From: VFMC01 sp037131575
GTDB taxonomy: Bacteria > Actinomycetota > Acidimicrobiia > Acidimicrobiales > Ilumatobacteraceae
Direction of reading: 5' to 3'
DNA: 13,242 nt
Assembly (NCBI GenBank): GCA_037131575.1
Contig: JBAXQV010000079.1
Location: 1 to 13,242, forward strand
Position 1 is the stretch's first letter. Each line of letters begins with the position of its first letter. A program made the translations under genes and the position numbers. Below are positions 7,972 to 13,242 of the stretch, piece after piece. Below the pieces are notes generated by a model. That model worked only from the letters and a program-made list of their open reading frames with translations, was not told the origin of the DNA and did not search any database.

Positions 7972-9396
7972 ATGGAGTCGAGCGCCGCATCATCACCCCC
8001 TGATCGCGCGCCGCGTCGACGGAGCTGGAAGCAGCGCTCGTTGCTCATCGTCAACTGCATCGTCATCACCGCCTGTTTCGGTGGCGCTGGCGGCCTGCTC
8101 ATCGCACGGCACTACGGCAGCAGCATCGGCCGTGTGGCACTCGACGCACCGCCCACCGGCACCACCATCGCCAGCGCTACCACCGACTCCGGCATGGTGT
8201 CACCGGTCGACAGCACCACCCCGGTGCCCACCGGCCCGCCCGAAACGTTTGCGCCCGCCGACCCGGCGGCGAAGAACTACCTCATCACCGGTGCCGACAA
8301 CAACAGTTGCCTCGACCCCAACTCGCCCTATGCGTCGGCGTTCGGCGACCGCAGCGGTATGGGCGAGCGCAGCGACACGGTGATGATCATGCGCGTCGAC
8401 CCCGCCACACAACGTGCCGCCGTGCTGTCGTTCCCGCGCGACCTGTGGGTGAAGATCGCCGGCCGCGGCAGCTCCCAGCGCATCAATACCGCCTATGTGA
8501 AGAACGACCCGCAGCGGCTCATCGACACGATCTACCAGAACTTCCACGTGCCCGTCGATCACTTCGTGCAGGTCGACTTCTGCGCATTCAAGACCATCGT
8601 CGATGCCATCGGCGGTGTGGGTGTGCCGTTCGTGTACCCGGCCCGCGACAAGGGCAGCGGCCTCGATGTGCCCACCACGGGGTGCTACACGTTCACCGGC
8701 GAGTCGGGGCTGGCCTATGTGCGCTCGCGCTATTACGAGTACCAGACGCCCGATGGCAAGTGGCACAAGGATGGATTGAGCGATCTCGGCCGCATCTCCC
8801 GTCAACAAGACTTCATCCGTCGCGTGCTGTCGGCCGCGCTCGACAAGGGAGTACTCAACCCCAGTGTGGCGCGTGGCCTCATCAAGGCTGCCCAACAGAA
8901 CGTCGTGGTCGACCTCGACCTCAGTATCGACACGATGCTCACCCTGGTGGGCGTGCTGCGCAACCTCAAGCCCGAGTCGATCAGCACGTATCAAATCGAA
9001 GCGGTAGGAGCCAAGATCTCGGGCAACGCCGTGCTGCTGCCCCGCCTCGGTGGGGCCAACATGAAGTCGATCCTGAGCATCTTCCAGGGCAAGGCCCCTC
9101 TCGCCGGTGCACCCGAGCAGGTGTTCGAAACCACCACCACCACCACGAGCACCACCACCACGTCGACCACCACCAGTACCACGACCGCGACGACCACCAC
9201 CACCGTGCCCGGTAAGCCCACCACCACGGCGCCCGGCAAGCCCACCACGACGGTGAAGCCCACCACCACGACCTCCACCACGACCTCCACCACGGTGAAG
9301 CCCACCACCACGCTGGCACCGACCACCACGGTGGCCCCGCCCGACGAGAACGTGAAGGGCATCGTGCCCCCACGCGATCAGAAGTGCACCGTCTGA
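7972..9396 (+). CDS. LytR-CpsA-Psr (LCP) family protein with Thr-rich C-terminal tail
   Basis: A membrane-anchored enzyme of the LCP family, which transfers undecaprenyl-phosphate-linked glycopolymers to peptidoglycan. Layout over 474 residues: a basic cytoplasmic N-terminus, one transmembrane helix (about 23-45), a linker rich in Thr/Pro/Ser, the LCP domain (about 105-345), a further 40 residues, and a Thr-rich tail (387 to about 453). Conserved positions are present: Arg133-Ser-Asp135-Thr, Phe-Pro-Arg156-Asp157-Leu-Trp, Val-Asp-Phe near 200, Tyr-Val-Arg251-Ser-Arg253, and Arg274-Ile-Ser-Arg277-Gln-Gln. These include the Arg/Asp residues that bind the polyprenyl-pyrophosphate head group and Mg. 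The tail has Lys-Pro-Thr-Thr-Thr modules and could be O-glycosylated. The neighbouring glycan operon is a plausible source of its substrate. It is the last plus-strand gene of this block and converges on the VWA gene. Confidence 0.92.
   Translation: MESSAASSPPDRAPRRRSWKQRSLLIVNCIVITACFGGAGGLLIARHYGSSIGRVALDAPPTGTTIASATTDSGMVSPVDSTTPVPTGPPETFAPADPAAKNYLITGADNNSCLDPNSPYASAFGDRSGMGERSDTVMIMRVDPATQRAAVLSFPRDLWVKIAGRGSSQRINTAYVKNDPQRLIDTIYQNFHVPVDHFVQVDFCAFKTIVDAIGGVGVPFVYPARDKGSGLDVPTTGCYTFTGESGLAYVRSRYYEYQTPDGKWHKDGLSDLGRISRQQDFIRRVLSAALDKGVLNPSVARGLIKAAQQNVVVDLDLSIDTMLTLVGVLRNLKPESISTYQIEAVGAKISGNAVLLPRLGGANMKSILSIFQGKAPLAGAPEQVFETTTTTTSTTTTSTTTSTTTATTTTTVPGKPTTTAPGKPTTTVKPTTTTSTTTSTTVKPTTTLAPTTTVAPPDENVKGIVPPRDQKCTV
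9130..9330 (+). repeat. Low-complexity ACC/ACG (Thr) tract in the LCP gene
   Basis: About 200 bp of ACC, ACG and AGC codons encoding poly-Thr/Ser broken by Pro-Gly-Lys-Pro and Val-Lys-Pro modules. It follows the folded domain and is extracellular by topology. Such tracts are prone to copy-number change and can be mis-assembled. Confidence 0.85.
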
Positions 9397-9399
9397 GTC

Positions 9400-9427
9400 G
9401 CTGACGCGCCGACGCGCTGCGGTCAGC
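9400..9427. terminator. Probable bidirectional terminator between convergent genes
   Basis: GCTGAC (9400-9405) pairs with GTCAGC (9422-9427), with GCGC/GCGC able to extend the stem internally. It begins 4 nt after the LCP stop, and its distal arm covers the VWA stop codon (9423-9425). There is no strong U-tract, so the assignment rests on the dyad and on its position between converging genes. Confidence 0.4.
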
Positions 9428-10322
9428 CTTCGAGCACCCGGCCGATGGCATCGGCCACCGATGACGGCCCCGACGCGGTGGTGAGCCGGGCACCCACCCG
9501 GCCGGCGAACGCCTGCGCCTCGTCGCTGTCGCCCTCGGGGGCGATGACCACCAGTTCGTCGAGCATCGCCGCAGCCGCGGCCGGGTCGCCATCGACCGTG
9601 GCGCGGCAGTCGCTGAGCAGAATTGTCACCTTGCGCCCGGCCTGGCTGCGCCGCAGTTGTTCGGCCGCACCCATCAGCGCCCCGGCGAGGTCGGTGGTGC
9701 CGAACCCGCGCAGGGCGAGCACATCGTTCACCACTCGCTCGGCCGGTTTGTCGACGTCTTGGCTCTTGGCCACCACCACATCTTTCCCGAAGGCGATGAC
9801 GCTGAAATCGCTCGGTGCGCGCCAGGCCACCGAGGCCGCAGCAACCGCCGACGTGGCCAGTGGCTTGCCGCCCATCGACCCGCTGCGGTCGACCAACAGG
9901 CACAGTGCCGTGCCCGGTTGCACCCAGGCGCGCACACGCAGTCGTTCGGGGTCGACACCCTGGCGGCCACGCAACCCGCCGGCATCGACGATGGCGTCCA
10001 TACTGGCGTCGATGTCGAGGTCGCCACGGTCGGGGCGATAGGGCTGCTCCACCAACTTGCCCACACCACGCGGTCGACTGGGGCCGCGGCGGCTCACATC
10101 GAGGAACAGGCGCCCGGCGAGGCGACGAGCCAGTTCGCGCAGTGTGGGGTCGGTGGCGGCGGTGAGGTCGGCGATGAGCGCCATCGTGTCGTCGGGGTCT
10201 TCGGCCATGTTCTCGTCGACCGCTGCTTCGTCGAGTTCACCCACTTCGGGCGACACCTGCTCGAAGCGCGGGTTGCGCGACAGGTCGCGGCGCGACGTGG
10301 TCTTGCGTTGGCCCTGCGCCAC
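9423..10322 (-). CDS. VWA domain protein (CoxE-like), partner of a MoxR ATPase
   Basis: 299 residues with a helical, acidic N-terminal half and a C-terminal von Willebrand factor A domain. The metal-ion-dependent adhesion site is complete: Asp145-x-Ser147-x-Ser149, Thr209/Thr210 and Asp238. MoxR ATPases commonly pair with VWA proteins to insert metals or remodel enzyme complexes; CoxE-like proteins serve CO dehydrogenase in some bacteria, but no cox genes are seen here. The GTG start at 10322 follows a purine-rich stretch and lies 44 nt after the moxR stop. A CTG at 10370 is the only other in-frame near-start before a stop at 10428. It is cytoplasmic (no signal peptide or membrane helix) and is the last gene of the minus-strand unit. 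Confidence 0.82.
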   Translation of the reverse strand: MAQGQRKTTSRRDLSRNPRFEQVSPEVGELDEAAVDENMAEDPDDTMALIADLTAATDPTLRELARRLAGRLFLDVSRRGPSRPRGVGKLVEQPYRPDRGDLDIDASMDAIVDAGGLRGRQGVDPERLRVRAWVQPGTALCLLVDRSGSMGGKPLATSAVAAASVAWRAPSDFSVIAFGKDVVVAKSQDVDKPAERVVNDVLALRGFGTTDLAGALMGAAEQLRRSQAGRKVTILLSDCRATVDGDPAAAAAMLDELVVIAPEGDSDEAQAFAGRVGARLTTASGPSSVADAIGRVLEG

Positions 10323-10366
10323 GGCCTCATCGGCTTCATCGCCCTCTTTGGTGCGCGGCGGTGGGT

Positions 10367-11278
10367 TCAGCGGTGGCTGTTGCTGGCCGCCCCCGTCGGG
10401 GCCTGGGCTTTTCCCTCGTCGTCGCCTTCATCGGGGCGACCGAAGATCTCGTCCCACAATTCCACGATGATCGCTTCGCTGGTACGGCTCGCACCATCAC
10501 GAACGCGCACACGGCCCGACAACGCCACCACTGCAGCGTCGAGGCCCACATCGCGACCGTAGGGGCTGGCGCCACGCACACCAGCGAGGCTGGCGGCCAC
10601 ACGGGCGGTGTCGATGGCGCCGCGCACCGACGAACCCATGCGCAGATCGTGGTGGTCGCGTGTGCGGCGCACCAGCTCGACCACCTTCGCCACCCACGGC
10701 GGGTCGAGCGGTTCGGGCAGCGCTTGGGCCACGATGGCCACTTCTTCGGGGGCGCTCTGATACCCCATCGACAAGCGGCACATGCGGTCGTACACGGCAC
10801 CTGAGATGCGCGCCGTGCCCACCGCATCGAACGGGTTCATCGCCGCCACCAGACGGAAGCCTGGCGCACACACCACACGGCCGAGGCGAGGCACATGCAG
10901 TTCCTGTTCGCTCATCACGGTGATGAGCACGTTGAGCGTCTCTTCGGGAATGCGGTTGATCTCTTCCACGTAGAGCAACGAACCCTCGGTCATGGCAGTG
11001 ACCAAGGGGCCGTTCACGAACACGTCGGGGGTGTAGCCATCAACCAGTACGCGGGCAGGGTCGAAGTGACCCACCAGACGCGCCGGGGTGAGTTCGGCAT
11101 TACCTTCCACGAACTCGAAACCGATGCCGAGTTCGTGGGCGACGGCGCGCAACAGCGTGCTCTTACCGGTGCCCGGAGGCCCCTCGAGCACGATGTGACG
11201 GTCGGCGGCCAGCGCAGCGACCACGAGTTCGAGCTCGCGGCGCCGGCCGACGACGAGGCGCATCGAGCGCTCGGTCAC
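10367..11278 (-). CDS. MoxR-type AAA+ ATPase
   Basis: An AAA+ ATPase of about 303 residues from the GTG at 11278. Walker A (Gly-Pro-Pro-Gly-Thr-Gly-Lys-Ser) is at residues 33-40. The Walker B strand reads Leu-Leu-Tyr-Val-Glu-Glu at 101-106 and is followed by Ile-Asn-Arg; Glu replaces the usual Asp, as I recall for this actinobacterial subgroup. Sensor 1 is Ala-Ala-Met-Asn148-Pro, and Arg165 and Arg168 are arginine-finger candidates. The start is uncertain: ATG at 11263 is possible, and the frame is open to TTG at 11344, which would overlap the upstream dehydrogenase by 8 nt and add Gly-Leu-Ser-Gly-Gln repeats made from the 15-bp tandem DNA repeat. No strong ribosome binding site settles it. 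It is expected to drive remodelling of a target together with the VWA protein. Confidence 0.83.
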   Translation of the reverse strand: MTERSMRLVVGRRRELELVVAALAADRHIVLEGPPGTGKSTLLRAVAHELGIGFEFVEGNAELTPARLVGHFDPARVLVDGYTPDVFVNGPLVTAMTEGSLLYVEEINRIPEETLNVLITVMSEQELHVPRLGRVVCAPGFRLVAAMNPFDAVGTARISGAVYDRMCRLSMGYQSAPEEVAIVAQALPEPLDPPWVAKVVELVRRTRDHHDLRMGSSVRGAIDTARVAASLAGVRGASPYGRDVGLDAAVVALSGRVRVRDGASRTSEAIIVELWDEIFGRPDEGDDEGKAQAPTGAASNSHR

Positions 11279-11290
11279 ATCGCGGGCGTG

Positions 11291-11346
11291 CCCAGACAAA
11301 CCTTGCCCAGACAAACCTTGCCCAGACAAACCTTGCTCAGACAAAC
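11291..11346 (-). repeat. 15-bp tandem repeat at the dehydrogenase/moxR junction
   Basis: Three perfect copies of CCCAGACAAACCTTG (plus strand) at 11291-11305, 11306-11320 and 11321-11335, followed by an 11-nt partial copy at 11336-11346 with one substitution that contains the dehydrogenase stop codon. Read on the minus strand the array extends the moxR frame upstream, with each unit supplying an in-frame TTG and encoding Leu-Ser-Gly-Gln-Gly. Confidence 0.93.
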
Positions 11347-12464
11347 TTCAAGACGCCACGGATGTTCTTCCCGGCGTTCATGTCGGCGTAGCCCTCGTTG
11401 ATGCCCTCGAGCGGGTAGGTCTTGGTGACCAGACCGTCGAGATCGAGCAGACCCTGGGTGTACAGCTCGAGCAGCTTGGGGATGTCCTTGCGGGGGTTGG
11501 CCGAGCCGAACAGTGAGCCGATGAGCTGCTTTTCGAACACGGTGAGGAACACTGCCGGAATGGCGATGGTGGCCTCGCCCACGGGGTGGATGTTGGTGAC
11601 GACGATCTTCGACCGCTTGCCGCCGAGCCAGAAGGCTTCGCCGAGCACATCGCCGTTGCCCACACCGATGGTCATGATCACCTTGTCGAAACCACGGTTC
11701 CAGGTGGTCTCTTCGAGGCCGGCGATGGCGTCGGCCACCGAGGCGAAGGCGTGCGTGGCGCCGAACTCCATGGCCTTTTCACGCTTGAACTCGATGGGGT
11801 CGATGGCGGCCACCACGCGGGCGCCGGCGAGCTTGGCGCCCTGCACGGCGTTCGAACCGATACCGCCGCAGCCGACCACGGCCACGGTGTCGCCGGGCTC
11901 CACTTGGGCGGCGTACACGGCCGAACCCCAGCCGGTGACCACACCGCAACCGAGCAGGCAGGCCTTGTCGAGCGGCAGATCCTTTTCGATCTTGATGCAG
12001 CTCGCCTCGTTCACCACGGTGTGGTGAGCGAAGGTGCCGAGCGCGCCGATGCCGAGGGCGAGGTCTTGCCCACTTCCCGAGTGGTGACGGGCCGTGCCGT
12101 CGGCCAATTGCATGCCGGTAGCGGTGATGGCGCCCATGTCGCACAGGTTCGAGTGACCCGACGCGCAGCTCGGGCAGCGGCCGCAGGCCGGTACGAAGCC
12201 GAACACCACATGGTCGCCCGGCTGCACCGAGAACACACCAGGGCCCACTTCGAGCACCACGCCGGCGCCCTCGTGGCCACCGATCAACGGCGGCTCGGGT
12301 GTTGCCCCGGCGAGGTCGCCCGTCACCAGGTGCTCATCGCTGTGGCACATACCGCTGGCATGGATCTGCACCAGCACTTCGCCAGCCTTCGGCGGGTCGA
12401 GTTCGATCTCCTCGACGCTCCACGGGCCGCCCCGCTCCCAGAGAATTGCAGCCTTTGTCTTCAC
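11337..12464 (-). CDS. NDMA-dependent-type zinc alcohol dehydrogenase (AdhB-like, second copy)
   Basis: 375 residues, a paralogue of the dehydrogenase on the plus strand. Catalytic zinc ligands are Cys40, His64-Glu65 and Cys173. The structural zinc site is Cys94, Cys97, Cys100, Cys108. The Rossmann loop is Gly198-Cys-Gly-Gly-Ile-Gly203 with Asp222 ending strand 2. It lacks the insert before Gly-Gly-His-Glu seen in the other copy, so it sits closer to mycobacterial AdhB-like enzymes. The GTG at 12464 was chosen because it restores the family opening (Met-Lys-Thr-Lys-Ala-Ala) and has GGGGG a few bases upstream; the frame is open to 12566, but those extra residues do not resemble the family. It oxidises a primary alcohol to an aldehyde, with the substrate unknown. 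It is the first gene of a probable unit with moxR and the VWA gene. Confidence 0.9.
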   Translation of the reverse strand: MKTKAAILWERGGPWSVEEIELDPPKAGEVLVQIHASGMCHSDEHLVTGDLAGATPEPPLIGGHEGAGVVLEVGPGVFSVQPGDHVVFGFVPACGRCPSCASGHSNLCDMGAITATGMQLADGTARHHSGSGQDLALGIGALGTFAHHTVVNEASCIKIEKDLPLDKACLLGCGVVTGWGSAVYAAQVEPGDTVAVVGCGGIGSNAVQGAKLAGARVVAAIDPIEFKREKAMEFGATHAFASVADAIAGLEETTWNRGFDKVIMTIGVGNGDVLGEAFWLGGKRSKIVVTNIHPVGEATIAIPAVFLTVFEKQLIGSLFGSANPRKDIPKLLELYTQGLLDLDGLVTKTYPLEGINEGYADMNAGKNIRGVLKFV

Positions 12465-12540
12465 GTCTGACCCCCAAAGTGTTGATCGAATGATCGATGT
12501 ATGTACCGGTGTATCTGCCGATAGTAGGCACACCACGGGG
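12465..12540 (-). promoter_or_regulatory. Promoter/operator region of the second alcohol dehydrogenase
   Basis: A 76-nt gap, more AT-rich than its surroundings. TGATCGA occurs twice as a direct repeat (12483-12489 and 12491-12497), with overlapping ATCGA/TCGAT inverted arms, and a palindromic ACCGGT lies at 12505-12510. Such clustering is typical of a repressor-binding promoter. No convincing -35/-10 pair could be fixed. Confidence 0.3.
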
Positions 12541-12888
12541 TCACCACGCCACCGGATCGCCGTCACACTCCCGCGCGGCCCGGGCCCGGCGCTTCACATC
12601 GGCGATTTCGCGCTCACGCTGGCCTGTGATGTCAACCGCCCTCGGCGGTGGGAGAGCGGGAATTGCAGCAAACCGCTGTCGGGCAGCCTGTCTGCTGATG
12701 CCCAGTAGGCGCCCGATCTTTCCCCAGTCGTATCCATCGCGTCGAGCCATCGCCACCGCTCGCTGCTCGAGCCACGCCATCTCGCCACGAAGTGCCCGAA
12801 CCGCCGCCAACGCCAGGCGGGGCGAATCGCCCTGCATGTCGTCGATGAGCCTCAGCAGTTCGGCTCGAATCGTCGTATTCCTCGCCAT
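12541..12888 (-). CDS. Small helix-turn-helix DNA-binding protein
   Basis: 115 residues from the ATG at 12888, which has GAGGG five bases upstream; a GTG at 12900 would add four residues. Residues 1-50 are predicted helical, with Trp-Leu-Glu-Gln-Arg-Ala just before the DNA-binding part. A helix-turn-helix lies at about 54-73: Tyr-Asp-Trp-Gly-Lys-Ile-Gly-Arg-Leu-Leu-Gly-Ile-Ser-Arg-Gln-Ala-Ala. The tail is charged and helical. The 'W-x-x-I-G-x-x-L-G-I-S-R-Q-A' pattern is common in small actinobacterial regulators of unknown targets. It is divergent from the collagen-like frame, with a tandem 13-bp repeat array between them, so that array is a candidate binding site. No ligand domain is seen. 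Confidence 0.72.
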   Translation of the reverse strand: MARNTTIRAELLRLIDDMQGDSPRLALAAVRALRGEMAWLEQRAVAMARRDGYDWGKIGRLLGISRQAARQRFAAIPALPPPRAVDITGQREREIADVKRRARAARECDGDPVAW

Positions 12889-12944
12889 TGCCACCCTCAC
12901 GTCACATCATGATCGCCGAGGGAAGACGCCGTGCACCGTATCGC

Positions 12945-13022
12945 CAACACGTCACACCAACACGTCACACCAACATGTCACGCCGACCGGCCACGCCGAC
13001 CGGCCACGCCAAGAGGTGACGC
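12945..13022. repeat. Six tandem 13-bp units in the HTH/collagen-like intergenic region
   Basis: Units start at 12945, 12958, 12971, 12984, 12997 and 13010. Units 1 and 2 are identical (CAACACGTCACAC); unit 3 is CAACATGTCACGC; units 4 and 5 are identical (CGACCGGCCACGC); unit 6 is CAAGAGGTGACGC. The period is not a multiple of three and the units abut without spacers. A related CACGTCACA also occurs at 12898-12906, next to the HTH start. It may be an operator array or a neutral minisatellite. Confidence 0.85.
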
Positions 13023-13039
13023 GGTTGCTCGGCGGGGGG

Positions 13040-13242
13040 GTGACCCCTGTTGCATTACGCCAATCGACAACCTGGGTTGCGCTGGATGCAAGGCAAGTTG
13101 TCGCAGAGCGTGATGGAGTTAGGTCTACCGAGGCAACCGGGCAGCGAGCAACCGAGGCAGCCGGGGTAGCCGGGGTAGCAGGAGTACAGGGAATACAGGG
13201 GATACAGGGGGTGCAAGGCTCGACTGGTTATACAGGTTATAC
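13040..13242 (+). CDS. Collagen-like (Gly-X-Y) repeat protein, 3' end beyond the window
   Basis: A partial frame with no stop before the window edge. From the GTG at 13040, residues 1-41 are non-repetitive except for two Thr-Glu-Ala copies eight residues apart (direct DNA repeat at 13127-13141 and 13151-13165). From Gly42 every third residue is Gly for nine turns: GVA, GVA, GVQ, GIQ, GIQ, GVQ, GST, GYT, GY. Gly is encoded by GGG, GGA, GGC and GGT while staying invariant, which argues for a real protein. The other two forward frames carry stops. Codon use differs from the rest of the window (TTA for Leu, ATA for Ile, TAT for Tyr), suggesting transfer. The start is uncertain; GTG at 13016 is an alternative, and a G7 run at 13034-13040 abuts the chosen start. 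Collagen-like bacterial proteins are usually surface or phage-fibre proteins; its role is not known. Confidence 0.6.
   Translation, partial: MTPVALRQSTTWVALDARQVVAERDGVRSTEATGQRATEAAGVAGVAGVQGIQGIQGVQGSTGYTGY

Noticed and set aside
8200..9903. 567-codon minus-strand frame across the LCP gene and VWA gene
   Set aside because: It crosses a convergent gene boundary and becomes Gly/Arg low-complexity opposite the Thr tract; shadow frame.
12465..12566. N-terminal extension of the second dehydrogenase to 12566
   Set aside because: The extra 34 residues do not resemble the family and would overlap the HTH gene end; GTG at 12464 restores the conserved opening.
12945..13022. CRISPR-like array
   Set aside because: The 13-bp units abut with no spacers and there are no cas genes.
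12931..13113. Short plus-strand frame of about 60 codons over the 13-bp repeats
   Set aside because: It has a different frame from the collagen-like gene, no family features, and its sequence just reflects the repeats.

Overview
The window looks like chromosome from a high-GC Gram-positive actinobacterium, plausibly of the class Acidimicrobiia. That placement is inferred from the strong G/C third-position bias, two zinc alcohol dehydrogenases of the actinobacterial nicotinoprotein (NDMA-dependent) type, an LCP cell-wall ligase with a Thr-rich tail, and an actinobacterial MoxR/VWA pair. No rRNA, tRNA, CRISPR array or insertion sequence was seen.

Layout. (1) Positions 1-6698, plus strand: six tightly packed genes, most overlapping by ATGA or separated by a single base. 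They encode a MOP/Wzx-type flippase, an MFS transporter, a GT4 glycosyltransferase (MgtA-like), a DUF2334 polysaccharide deacetylase, a second GT4 glycosyltransferase and a GNAT-like acyltransferase. This reads as one transcript that builds, trims and exports a surface glycan or glycolipid. (2) 6733-7881, plus: an NDMA-dependent-type alcohol dehydrogenase. (3) 7972-9396, plus: a LytR-CpsA-Psr protein with an extracellular Thr-rich tail, the type of enzyme that attaches glycopolymers to peptidoglycan and so a natural partner of the first operon. (4) 9423-12464, minus, convergent with the LCP gene across a probable shared terminator: in transcription order a second alcohol dehydrogenase, a MoxR-type AAA+ ATPase and a VWA (CoxE-like) protein. 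(5) 12541-12888, minus: a small helix-turn-helix protein. (6) 12889-13039: an intergenic stretch holding six tandem 13-bp units. (7) 13040 to the window end, plus: the start of an open frame that becomes a collagen-like Gly-X-Y repeat and runs off the edge, with codon use unlike the rest of the window.

A recurring feature is short tandem duplication at gene ends: 15-bp units in the 3' end of the MFS gene, 13-14-bp units across the 3' end of the first dehydrogenase, and 15-bp units at the 3' end of the second dehydrogenase that extend into the 5' region of moxR. The two observations most worth following are the truncated collagen-like gene, divergent from the HTH gene across the 13-bp repeat array, and this pattern of gene-end duplications.
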